Assembly (NCBI GenBank): GCA_964632845.1
Contig: CAZWDU010000005.1
Span: 81,121 to 145,120, forward strand
Direction: 5' to 3'
Length of the DNA: 64,000 bases
Source: JAOZHU01 sp964632845
Lineage (GTDB): Archaea; Thermoproteota; Bathyarchaeia; Bathyarchaeales; Bathycorpusculaceae
Each line of letters starts with the position of its first letter. Position 1 is the first letter of the stretch. The notes beneath the pieces are model-generated. The model was not told the origin of the DNA, did not search any database, and saw only the letters and a list, made by a program, of their open reading frames with translations. A program made the translations under genes and the position numbers. Shown piece by piece: positions 32,221-40,551 of this stretch.

Positions 32221-34308
32221 TCAATGCTTATCCGCCTTGTTTTTCGCTGGGCATTCTGGGTTGAGACACAGGTTCCAAGGACGCTTGCCTCGCATCCAAA
32301 CTCGCACGGTTGGTGAGCCACAGCTTTTGCAAACGTTGCCTGTGGGCTTCACGGAGCCTCTCTGCGGAAGGGGAAAAGCGGTTTTGCATTTGCCCTCAAA
32401 GTAGTTGGTGCAACCCACGAAGCGTTTGCCAGTTTTCCTCGAATACACGATAACCAGTTTCCCGTCGTGGCATGTGGGGCACGCGCCAATTGTCTTTTCT
32501 TCCAGCGTGGATTTCTTTAACGCCTGAGTCAGTTCTGCGCCTATAGCTTGCTCTTTTTCTTTCAACTTCTCTGCGACAGGCTTCAAAATTTCAACCGCGT
32601 CTCGCAGAACGTTTTCTCTTGTTTCCTTTTCCTGCTGGATTTCACTCATTTTCTCTTCCAGCCTCCGCGTTAACTCTGGCGACACAACGGTAGGGCAGTA
32701 CTTTTTCAGAACATCAACAACCTTAAAGCCCAAGTCAGTCACGACGATTCTTTCGTCATACACATACTTCCTGTCGTACAACGTCTGTATGATTCCCGCT
32801 CTAGTGGCTTTTGTGCCTATTTCTTCTCTTTCCATTTTCTTAAGAAGGCTGCTTGGATTGTATCTCTGCGGTGGCTGCGTGAACTTGTCCTCTGAAAGCA
32901 CTCGTTTAACGCTGACTGTTTGCCCTTCCTTCATCGGCGGTAATGCAGAATCCTCTGTGCGCACATAGGGCTTGTAGAAGCGAAGCCAACCTTCAACTAA
33001 AGTTTGCTTCCCTCTCACGTGGAACCGTTGTCCATTGATGCTGATGGCAACGTTCATGGTTTGCTGTAACGCTGGTTCCCAGAAAGTTGCCATAAACCGT
33101 CTAGCAACAAGGTTCCAAACATTTTTCTCCGCGCTGTTCAAGGCTCTTTCAGGCAGGTTTCCCGTAGGGTAAATCGCAGGATGCGCTGGGTCTTTCGCTT
33201 TTCCCTCGTTAGGTTTCAGCTCTGACTTAGCAAGAAGTTCCGCTACAAACGCGTGATACTCGCGTGTTTTACTCAGTTTCTTCAGAATCGCTTCATAGCC
33301 AATTGCAGGCGGCAGTTTTTGGCTGCTGGTTCGTGGATACGAAATTAACGCGTCCAAATACAACCGCTGCGCGATTTTGGAAGTGCGCATTGGCGTATAC
33401 CTGAAAAGCCTGTACGCCTCGCTTTGCAGGGAACCCAAGTCAAAGGGCGACGGAGGCATCTGCTGAAACTTTCTCGCGTCTATTTCTGATATTTCCCCGT
33501 TTTTTCCTTTACAAGCATTAACTACCGCGTCAGCTTCTTCTTTGACTTCGATTATTTTCTTTTCGTATTCCACATCAACAACTGAGCCGCCTATTAGCAA
33601 CGTGGCTTTTATACTCCAGTAGGGCGTGGGCACGAAACATTTTATGCTCCTTTCTCGTGCTGCGAGAAACCTGAGTGCGGGTCCCTGCACGCGTCCCGTG
33701 CTGAGCGTAGCGTATCGCCCACTGTAGTTTTTAGCTGCGGTTGTTAAGGCTCTGGATAGGTTTATGCCGTAAAGCCAGTCTACTTCATGCCTCGTCAACC
33801 CAGCCTCAATAAGGGCAAAATCCAAGCTTGGCAACGCATCAGCGTACGATTTTTCAATTTCCTCTTTTGTCAGCGTAGAATATTTCATGCGTTTAGCAGT
33901 TTTTTCCTTGTTGCCGCAGGCGTATTTTAGTATGCAGTAGCCGATTATGCTGCCTTCAATGTCGTAGTCGCATGCGTCGATGAATGCGTCTGCGTCCTTC
34001 GCTAGTTTCGTGATGGTCTCTAGCCAATTGCGGGTTCGTTTTGCTCCGCGTTTCGCCAAGTACAGCGGAACCCATTGGTAACTGAAAACAGGATATTTTC
34101 CTCTTCCTTTCTTTTCGCCTGCAACCGTGTACAAATGTCCCAAAGCGGGAACGATAACCAAGTCTTTATCTCTCTTTGCCACGTAATAGGGAACGCCGTT
34201 CGCCGCAACGCGTTTAGCTTTTCCCACCGCGTCTAGTGCTACGGCTATTCTGTTAGCGGCATCAGGCTTTTCAGTTATAATTAGCGTGTACTTCTCCAAA
34301 TGCTGCAA
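32221..34308 (-). CDS. topA: DNA topoisomerase IA (TopA/TopB-like)
   Basis: 695 residues. A Toprim domain opens LIITEKPDAANRIAVAL and includes IDACDYDIEGSIIGY (acidic DxD metal site). The active-site tyrosine is in ISYPRTSSQ near residue 322, and EIGTKATRAGIIQTLYDRKYV is conserved. Two C-terminal zinc fingers occur (CPTCHDGK...GCTNYFEGKC and CKSCGSP...CLNPEC). It relaxes negatively supercoiled DNA and decatenates single-strand-linked molecules. No reverse-gyrase helicase domain is attached. Confidence 0.95.
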   Translation of the reverse strand: MQHLEKYTLIITEKPDAANRIAVALDAVGKAKRVAANGVPYYVAKRDKDLVIVPALGHLYTVAGEKKGRGKYPVFSYQWVPLYLAKRGAKRTRNWLETITKLAKDADAFIDACDYDIEGSIIGYCILKYACGNKEKTAKRMKYSTLTKEEIEKSYADALPSLDFALIEAGLTRHEVDWLYGINLSRALTTAAKNYSGRYATLSTGRVQGPALRFLAARERSIKCFVPTPYWSIKATLLIGGSVVDVEYEKKIIEVKEEADAVVNACKGKNGEISEIDARKFQQMPPSPFDLGSLQSEAYRLFRYTPMRTSKIAQRLYLDALISYPRTSSQKLPPAIGYEAILKKLSKTREYHAFVAELLAKSELKPNEGKAKDPAHPAIYPTGNLPERALNSAEKNVWNLVARRFMATFWEPALQQTMNVAISINGQRFHVRGKQTLVEGWLRFYKPYVRTEDSALPPMKEGQTVSVKRVLSEDKFTQPPQRYNPSSLLKKMEREEIGTKATRAGIIQTLYDRKYVYDERIVVTDLGFKVVDVLKKYCPTVVSPELTRRLEEKMSEIQQEKETRENVLRDAVEILKPVAEKLKEKEQAIGAELTQALKKSTLEEKTIGACPTCHDGKLVIVYSRKTGKRFVGCTNYFEGKCKTAFPLPQRGSVKPTGNVCKSCGSPTVRVWMRGKRPWNLCLNPECPAKNKADKH

Positions 34309-34529
34309 GCCACACTCTTATGCATTGAAATTTGTTTCGCCCTCAAAAAGGTTTACTATACAACTGCGCTGCTGCACACCCTAACTACTGTTCGCGTGTA
34401 CTCTTTGAGAACTTGCTGTCAAAAATGTTTATTAACAGTTTAGAGAATTGTTTTCCAACCCTTCTTTTTGAAAAGGGAGGATTTCTAAGTCGCTATGAAC
34501 AACGACAACGAGGCAAGAGGCAGAAAGCA

Positions 34530-35516
34530 ATGTTCGAGGAACTGGGACTAATAGGTAACGTGCTAATTCTCATTGTAGCGCTGGTTATTTTGGACAGGGC
34601 TAGCGACTTGTCAATTACACACTCTATTAATGTGGCAAGCTCAACAGGCTTGGGAAAAACAACAATAGGCTTTATCCTTGTTGCCTTTTCCACATCACTG
34701 CCAGAACTTTTTGTCGCCTTATTCGCAGTATTAGAACCAGAAAACGTAGGGGTGTCAATCGGAAACGTCTTAGGCTCAAACATCGCAAACATATGTCTCA
34801 TTCTCGGCTTATGTTTTCTTCTAATAGCTTTCAAATTTCCAAGCACTGCTCACTCTCTGCCTAAAATGGCGAAAGAAGAGCTAGGAAGCCTCCACTTCGG
34901 TCTTTTCGTAGCTTCAATTGTGCCCTTGGCACTACTCTATATGGGCTACGCAAGTCAATTAATCGGAGTCATACTCTTAGCGATTTTCGTGTTTTACATG
35001 TACCAGCTCGCCAAAACGAGAACCAGCGTAGAAGAAGTGTCTTCAGGCGCAGAAAAAAGTAAACTCCGCAAGTACATAGCATTATCTGTTCTAGGTGCTG
35101 CCGGCGTTGTTATTTGCGCTTTCTTCATTGTTGAATCCGCATCTTACCTAGCCGCGAGCGTCGGCATTCCCAAAGTGGTCATAGGTGCCACAATAGTTGC
35201 TTTCGGAACAAGCGTACCCGAATTGGCGACAAGCCTTGGCGCTATTAAGAAAGGGCATTTAGACATAGCGTTAGGCAACATAGTCGGCAGCTGCTTCATA
35301 AACATCACGTGCATTCTCGGCGTAACCTTGATATCGTCAACTTTAAGCATTAACGTGAGTGCCTTTTCAAACGTAGCTATTTTCTCGTTAATAGCTAATC
35401 TGCTCTTGTGGTATTTCCTGTCAAACGAGCGAGTAGGCTGGCGAGAAGGAGCAATTTTGCTGTTTCTGTACTCTGTGTTCCTCGTAAGTAGTTTCGGCGG
35501 AATACAATTTGCCTAG
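34530..35516 (+). CDS. Sodium/calcium exchanger family protein (CaCA)
   Basis: 328 residues from ATG 34530; the frame upstream to 34332 is a chance extension with no family match. Ten or so helices with both alpha-repeats: FILVAFSTSLPELFVALFAV with GNVLGSNIANICLILGL, and ATIVAFGTSVPELATSLGAI with GNIVGSCFINITCILGV. These internal repeats form the cation path of YrbG-like exchangers. It probably exports Ca2+ in exchange for Na+ or H+. GAGG lies upstream of the start. Confidence 0.92.
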   Translation: MFEELGLIGNVLILIVALVILDRASDLSITHSINVASSTGLGKTTIGFILVAFSTSLPELFVALFAVLEPENVGVSIGNVLGSNIANICLILGLCFLLIAFKFPSTAHSLPKMAKEELGSLHFGLFVASIVPLALLYMGYASQLIGVILLAIFVFYMYQLAKTRTSVEEVSSGAEKSKLRKYIALSVLGAAGVVICAFFIVESASYLAASVGIPKVVIGATIVAFGTSVPELATSLGAIKKGHLDIALGNIVGSCFINITCILGVTLISSTLSINVSAFSNVAIFSLIANLLLWYFLSNERVGWREGAILLFLYSVFLVSSFGGIQFA

Positions 35517-35663
35517 ACTACCGTGTAGCTGCCTATGGTTCTAAAACGGCTGACGCGCCTCTTGAATGTACAGTTCAATAAGTCAACAGGGTGCTTACGT
35601 TTTTTAGTAACCAATAAATACGTCAAGTTGCTACTTTTCTGTTATTTCGGGAAGTGAAATGTA

Positions 35664-35828
35664 GTGCCTCAACGGGTCACTTGTCATGAATGTGGACACT
35701 TATTATATGAAGGTGCGGAGCTTAAACCTCCAGATGAAATTATCCAAAGACATGATGGAAAATGCCCAAAATGCGGTAAAAAACTGTCGTTGCTGCCCAT
35801 TGATGTTGAAGTAAAACCCATGAAATAA
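35664..35828 (+). CDS. Small zinc-ribbon protein, 54 residues
   Basis: GTG 35664 opens a 54-codon frame with two CxxC knuckles: TCHECGHLLYEG and GKCPKCGKKL, about 24 residues apart, the geometry of a zinc ribbon. It ends LPIDVEVKPMK. It lies 30 bases before the methyltransferase gene in the same direction and may be co-transcribed. Function unknown; similar stand-alone ribbons are common in archaea. Confidence 0.7.
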   Translation: MPQRVTCHECGHLLYEGAELKPPDEIIQRHDGKCPKCGKKLSLLPIDVEVKPMK

Positions 35829-35858
35829 ACGAGCCAACACGAAGCTTGGGAACGTCGG

Positions 35859-36530
35859 ATGGAAAACGCTCTCGCGAAAGAGACGCACTGGGAAAAAGCA
35901 GCGAAAACGCGCATGGGCAAATACTTGACACGGCTGGAAACAGATTTCATTTTCAACTCGATTGCCCCATCGCGCATGCACATGATTATGGATGTAGGCG
36001 CGGAAACAGGCAGGTTTTCCTTGCTGGCAACAGACGCCAACGCGCTGACAATAGGCATAGACATAGCTTCTTACGGTCTGAAAAGACTGAAACTTAAGGC
36101 CAAAGATGCCAGCGTCATTCAAGCTGACGCAAGAAAAATCCCCTTGAAAGACGAAGTATTTGACGCGATTTTCATGATTGAAGTTTTGGATTACATACCT
36201 GAAGCAGAGGCGGCTTTAATGGAATGCCACCGAACTTTGAAGTCAACTGCTTCACTGGTTCTTTCCTTCGGCAACAAGTCCAGCTTGAAAGCAAATCTTA
36301 GACAGTTGCGGGGAAAATCTTATATGCATTCTTACGGCGTGGTTATGCGGTTCCTGTCCCAAACAGGCTTCACGGTGAAGCGGAAAATGGGATACAGCTG
36401 GTTGCCTGTTGGCAGAACCTCAGAAAGCCGTTTGGTGCCTTTTTTGGCTGTAATCGAAAAAATTTTTGGCTTGAGAAGAATTCCACGTTTGAGCCCTTGG
36501 GTTATAGTGCATGCTGAAAAGTCCGCATAA
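35859..36530 (+). CDS. Class I SAM-dependent methyltransferase
   Basis: 223 residues. Motif I IMDVGAETGRFSLLA, motif II acidic IGIDIASYGLKRL, VIQADARKIPLKDEVFDAIF and IEVLDYIPEAEAALMECHR are typical of methyltransf_11 enzymes. The C-terminal part (LRQLRGKSYMHSYGVVMRFL) is helical and basic. Substrate unknown. Given the neighbours aglB and a GlcNAc-1-P transferase-like gene, a lipid or glycan substrate is possible but not shown. Confidence 0.87.
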   Translation: MENALAKETHWEKAAKTRMGKYLTRLETDFIFNSIAPSRMHMIMDVGAETGRFSLLATDANALTIGIDIASYGLKRLKLKAKDASVIQADARKIPLKDEVFDAIFMIEVLDYIPEAEAALMECHRTLKSTASLVLSFGNKSSLKANLRQLRGKSYMHSYGVVMRFLSQTGFTVKRKMGYSWLPVGRTSESRLVPFLAVIEKIFGLRRIPRLSPWVIVHAEKSA

Positions 36531-36639
36531 TCTTTTGTTTTGTAGGCAGTATTTGACTTCTCGGAAAGCCATAAATAAATGACCATTGTGATATAAACAA
36601 TTATTAACCACAAAAATAGATAAGACCTCGTTAAACTGC

Positions 36640-38916
36640 ATGAAGAGATGGTTCGACTTGGGGATTAAAGATACGCTGTCAAAGAAAAACCTCGCCAATG
36701 GTCTCAAAGACTTTGGAAAATTGCGCCTCCAGATAAATCACGCGACTATTCTATCTATCTCAGCTTTGCTGCTAATAATTTTCATTGCCTTCACCATTCG
36801 CGTTCTGCCTATACGCTGGGAAATACCTTCAGGCACCGTACACCTAAACGAGTTTGACCCGTACTACCAATACATTATAACAAATCGAATGGTGACAGAT
36901 GGCCTGCTTTCACCTTATTATCCTACACCTTGGATAAACACGCAGCAATGGTATCCTGGTGGCTTAGATATGTCTAATTCTCTGCCTGCTTTGCCAATGA
37001 CCACCGCTGTACTCTACAATATTGTCTCTTTCCTGGGTGTGAACATCGATTTAATGACGTTTGCCGCGTTCATACCCACAATAATGGGCGCCCTCTGCTG
37101 TCTTGTAATTTATTTCATCGGCAAAGACTTTGGCGGAAAAACCGTTGGTTTGCTAGCGTCACTTTTCCTAGCTTTGTCGCCATCTTTCCTTCAAAGAACG
37201 GCTCTCGGCTTTTTCGACACAGAAGTTTGTGGTGTTCTAGGACTTTTACTGTTTATGTTAATGTTTCTGAGAGCAATCGACCCAAAGAGGTCTGTGGTGT
37301 CGGCGCTTAAATACTCGCTTGGTGCCGCCGCAGGCTTAATTTTTTTCATCACAGGCTGGGGTGCCGCCTACTTCATAATGGATTTAGCGGTACTTTTTGT
37401 TTTCGTGCTACTTGTATTGAAAAGGTACAATCAACGGTTGCTGTTCTCTTATAGTATAATCTTCGGGGTAGCGCTTTTCGTTTCGGTAAATTTCCCCTAC
37501 TTCACACTTAGCTATCTTACTGCAGGCGCAGTAGTGCCTATTGCAGGTATGTTTCTGTTGCTTTGCCTTGCAGAAGTTTTGCGTCATAATGTATCGGCAA
37601 GAACTAAACTTTTACTCGTTACAGCATCACTTGTCGCGTTAGTTGGCGCTTTCGTTGCCCTGTGGCAACTTGGTTATATGTCCAGTATCGCAGGGAAATT
37701 CCTCACAGTTATAGACCCATTCAACCGTTCGGCAATTCCCCTCATAGAATCCGTGGCTGAGCACAGAATTTCAGCATGGGGCAATCTCTATTATGAACTA
37801 GGCGCAGGGATACTGTTTTTCCTAACAGGTTTGTACTTTACACTAAGAAACCCCACTAACAAGAACGTGTTCCTGCTGCTCTTCGGTATAACATCACTGT
37901 ACTTCGCAGCCTCTATGGTGCGTCTACTTGTTATCTTCGCGCCCGCCTTCAGTATTTTGGCAGCCCTAGGCATTATTGGTATACTGAAACCCTTCTATAC
38001 CTTACTAAGAGAAACCCCTAATATCACCGTAAAAGCAAAACGTGGTCTAGCGCGTGTAAGCAAGGAATACAGCGGAATTGCCGTATTTCTAATATTCATT
38101 CTCATAGTCACGAATATTGCTTTCACACCTCAGACCGGTGGCGTGCCTAGAGTATACAGCGGCGCCTACGCGCCAGTAACGATTAGTTCCGCCAGTCTAC
38201 CCATAGCCCCTAATGAACAATTGCCAGAGTGGCTAAACATGCTAAGTTGGACTCAGGATAATCTTGACTCCTCAACTGTCGTTTGCTCATGGTGGGATTA
38301 CGGGTATTGGCTGAGCATACTTGGGAATGTTACAACTTTGGCTGATAACGCTACGGTAAATAACACGCAGATAGAAAACATAGGTTTCGTCTTCATGGCT
38401 AATGAGACGCAATCATTAAAAATGCTGGAAAAATACAACGCTAAATACGTGCTCGTCTTCACAGTTCTACAAATATCCAGTAGCACAACGGGGTATTATA
38501 CTGTTAGCTTTGCGGGTTTGGGCGACGAAGGAAAATGGATGTGGATGGCAAGAATCTCAGGGCAAGCCCGCGACAGGTTCATACAAGAGGGCTTACTTGA
38601 TGAAAACTCTGCGTGGACGGATGAAACAACTTTCTACAACACGACTGCTGCAGCATGGTATGATGACGCGAAGAACGCGACAATATACAAACTGATGAGT
38701 TGGGCAAAGCAACGTTGGGCTGATGTGTCAGGCATGGACTACGTATTGCCCGACGAAACAGGCGTTGAACCTACATACTTTAAAGAAGCCTATTTCTCTG
38801 GCGAGGATTTGAGTATAACTGATGTCGCTACAACATATGGCGGTCTCATACCCATGGTGTGCTTGTACGAAATTGACTGGGAAGCATACTACAACGCTAC
38901 AAGTCCTGCAACTTAA
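36640..38916 (+). CDS. aglB: Oligosaccharyltransferase catalytic subunit (STT3/AglB)
   Basis: 758 residues: about 11-13 N-terminal helices (residues 30-500) and an outside C-terminal domain. Catalytic acidic motifs lie in LNEFDPYYQY (about 71) and GFFDTEVCGVL (about 190); the sequon-recognition motif SWWDYGYWLS is near residue 551. It transfers a glycan from a dolichol carrier to Asn in N-x-S/T on exported proteins. A TATA box (GATATAAAC) is at about 36589. The adjacent gene encodes a dolichyl-phosphate sugar-1-phosphate transferase-like protein, so a small N-glycosylation locus is formed. Confidence 0.95.
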   Translation: MKRWFDLGIKDTLSKKNLANGLKDFGKLRLQINHATILSISALLLIIFIAFTIRVLPIRWEIPSGTVHLNEFDPYYQYIITNRMVTDGLLSPYYPTPWINTQQWYPGGLDMSNSLPALPMTTAVLYNIVSFLGVNIDLMTFAAFIPTIMGALCCLVIYFIGKDFGGKTVGLLASLFLALSPSFLQRTALGFFDTEVCGVLGLLLFMLMFLRAIDPKRSVVSALKYSLGAAAGLIFFITGWGAAYFIMDLAVLFVFVLLVLKRYNQRLLFSYSIIFGVALFVSVNFPYFTLSYLTAGAVVPIAGMFLLLCLAEVLRHNVSARTKLLLVTASLVALVGAFVALWQLGYMSSIAGKFLTVIDPFNRSAIPLIESVAEHRISAWGNLYYELGAGILFFLTGLYFTLRNPTNKNVFLLLFGITSLYFAASMVRLLVIFAPAFSILAALGIIGILKPFYTLLRETPNITVKAKRGLARVSKEYSGIAVFLIFILIVTNIAFTPQTGGVPRVYSGAYAPVTISSASLPIAPNEQLPEWLNMLSWTQDNLDSSTVVCSWWDYGYWLSILGNVTTLADNATVNNTQIENIGFVFMANETQSLKMLEKYNAKYVLVFTVLQISSSTTGYYTVSFAGLGDEGKWMWMARISGQARDRFIQEGLLDENSAWTDETTFYNTTAAAWYDDAKNATIYKLMSWAKQRWADVSGMDYVLPDETGVEPTYFKEAYFSGEDLSITDVATTYGGLIPMVCLYEIDWEAYYNATSPAT

Positions 38917-38934
38917 CACTGAGGGAGCAGCAGC

Positions 38935-39798
38935 TTGTTTCCAAAAGTTCCAGACCAACACAAGACAGGTAAACCTCTGATTTCAAACGGTCTAGGTGTA
39001 ACCTACGTCTTGTTTACCACAGTTTACCTTTTCTTAGTGTACTTCTCAGGCATCCTCGAAACCGCAAACGGCGCTTCTGCCCCCTTGACTCTAGCAGTGT
39101 GCATCTTGTTCGGCGGCTTCATGGGTTTGCTGGATGACTGGATGGACCTGAAATGGCGTTACAAAGCGTTCATGCCCTTAATAGCTGCTTTACCTCTTGT
39201 TTACTTAGCAATTGAGCATGAGTTGCGGACATCACTAACGTTGCCTTTCCTCGGTGTAATCGAATTCTCTGGCTACTACTATTTCCTGATAATTCCGCTA
39301 ATCGTTATGATAGTTACTAACACTGTGAACCAGCTAGGCGGCTTGAACGGTTTGGAAACAGTCTGTCCAGCCATAATCTTGATGGGGTTAATGGCGCTGT
39401 CGCCGCCAAACCTGATTTTAATGCTTGGACCCTTAATCTTCTGGCTAATTCTTGCAGGGTTTAACCTTCAAGGCAAAATTTTCGTCGGCAACTCAGGCTC
39501 ATTCGCCATAGGCATGACTCTAGCGTCATTCGCGATAATCACAGACCTGAAATTACCCCTGCTGATTTCAATTCTACCCTACGTTGTCAACTCTTCCTTG
39601 ATACTGCTGACCATTTTCTTAGCCAAGAAACGAGCAAACGTTTCATTCGACGGAAAAAAACTCGAATCCGACCACAGAAGAAGCTTAGTTACGCTTATAA
39701 CTTACCGTAGACCGCTCACTGAACGCCAAGTGGTTGCCATAATCTCGCTGCTTATCACGATGTTCACGTTAATCGCCGTAGCTACCGCGCTGCTCTAA
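38935..39798 (+). CDS. UDP-GlcNAc:polyprenyl-phosphate GlcNAc-1-P transferase-like (GPT/MraY family)
   Basis: 287 residues with about nine helices. Conserved cytosolic loops: LLDDWMDLKWRYK (DDxxD, Mg site), NTVNQLGGLNGLET and FVGNSGSFAIG, then a late HRR motif (SDHRRSL). TTG 38935 is the only start after an in-frame stop at 38920-38922 and has GGGAG eight bases upstream. As a result the protein begins at PDQHKTGKPLIS, that is, without the first membrane helix normal in this family. It may start the lipid-linked glycan used by AglB. Confidence 0.85.
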   Translation: MFPKVPDQHKTGKPLISNGLGVTYVLFTTVYLFLVYFSGILETANGASAPLTLAVCILFGGFMGLLDDWMDLKWRYKAFMPLIAALPLVYLAIEHELRTSLTLPFLGVIEFSGYYYFLIIPLIVMIVTNTVNQLGGLNGLETVCPAIILMGLMALSPPNLILMLGPLIFWLILAGFNLQGKIFVGNSGSFAIGMTLASFAIITDLKLPLLISILPYVVNSSLILLTIFLAKKRANVSFDGKKLESDHRRSLVTLITYRRPLTERQVVAIISLLITMFTLIAVATALL

Positions 39799-39890
39799 AC
39801 CCTTTTCACGTTTAGCTAACTCGACAACTACAGCTTTTTGATGTGCAGAAAACAAACGCTTTCAGGTTTACTGTTGCTGCACTCAGCAAG

Positions 39891-39898
39891 TTTTAATA
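39891..39898 (+). promoter_or_regulatory. TATA box of the QueT-like gene
   Basis: TTTTAATA at 39891-39898 matches an archaeal TATA box. Transcription would begin near 39920, leaving a leader of about 70 bases before GTG 39994. Such a long leader is unusual among the genes here, many of which are leaderless. Confidence 0.45.
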
Positions 39899-39925
39899 AG
39901 GCACTGTGCGTGCATTATGCTTGTT

Positions 39926-39985
39926 GGGCGGGTAGGTGGTTACCTCCACCCGTTCCGCCTGAATAAACCCCGGTGTAGGAGGTAA
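39926..39985 (+). promoter_or_regulatory. Structured leader with switchable ribosome binding site (riboswitch candidate)
   Basis: Outer arms GGCGG (39927-39931) and CCGCC (39955-39959) enclose a hairpin in which GGTAGGTGG (39931-39939) pairs imperfectly with CCTCCACC (39943-39950). The segment TTACCTCC (39940-39947) is also an exact complement of GGAGGTAA (39978-39985), the ribosome binding site of the next gene. The two pairings exclude each other, the layout of a translational switch. It does not match any riboswitch consensus I know. Ligand unknown; preQ0/preQ1-type compounds are a guess from the QueT context. Confidence 0.5.
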
Positions 39986-39993
39986 AAAACAGA

Positions 39994-40551
39994 GTGAAGT
40001 TTGATAGTCGAGACTTGGCTTTAACTGCTGTGTTTGCAGCGCTGTACGTAATCGTAAACGTCGCTGAAACTTTCGTTGTCGGCAGCCCAATTTTCACGTA
40101 TGGTCCTGTTCAACTGCGTTTAGCCGATTGCCTTATAGCTTTAGCTGCGTTGTTCGGTTGGCCGCTTGTCGGCGGCGTCACCTTAGGCTGCGTGCTAACG
40201 AATGCCTACTATTTCCTCGGTGCCCCTGATGTGATTCTTGGTCCAATAGCTAATCTTGTCGCCGCTAGCATTGTTTTGTTCTTGAGGAAGCGACGATTAA
40301 CTGCTTGCATTGTGGGCGCTTTGCCTATCGGTGTTATCGTTGGCGGTTACTTGTGGCTGTTCTTTCCGTTTTTGACGCCGCCTGAGGTTCTAAGCTTTCT
40401 TCCTGCGTGGGCTGCCATGATTGTCAGCTTGACCATTAGCAGTTTAATTGCTGTGGCTGTCATCGGATACGCGTTGTTGCTGGTGCTAAGCCGTAAAGGA
40501 ATTATAGAGCCGTTGAAGTCTCGCGGATTGAAAGTTGTTGAAGAAAAATAG
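39994..40551 (+). CDS. QueT-like transporter (possible queuosine/archaeosine precursor importer)
   Basis: 185 residues with five or six helices: LALTAVFAALYVIVNVAETF, then GPVQLRLADCLIALAALFGW, GVTLGCVLTNAYYFLGAPDV and GPIANLVAAS, the pattern of the QueT (COG4708) S-component family of ECF transporters. Bacterial members take up queuosine precursors. In archaea the related base is archaeosine, made from preQ0. No ECF ATPase genes are adjacent, so a shared module would be needed. GTG 39994 is preceded by AGGAGGT at 39977-39983. Confidence 0.8.
   Translation: MKFDSRDLALTAVFAALYVIVNVAETFVVGSPIFTYGPVQLRLADCLIALAALFGWPLVGGVTLGCVLTNAYYFLGAPDVILGPIANLVAASIVLFLRKRRLTACIVGALPIGVIVGGYLWLFFPFLTPPEVLSFLPAWAAMIVSLTISSLIAVAVIGYALLLVLSRKGIIEPLKSRGLKVVEEK

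Noticed and set aside
34332..34529. N-terminal extension of the cation exchanger
   Set aside because: It has no similarity to the family and includes many cysteines and aromatics in an irregular order; the helices begin after ATG 34530.
39926..39985. A known riboswitch class (preQ1, TPP, THF, fluoride, cobalamin)
   Set aside because: None of the conserved cores that I know fit; only the switch-like pairing with the ribosome binding site can be supported.
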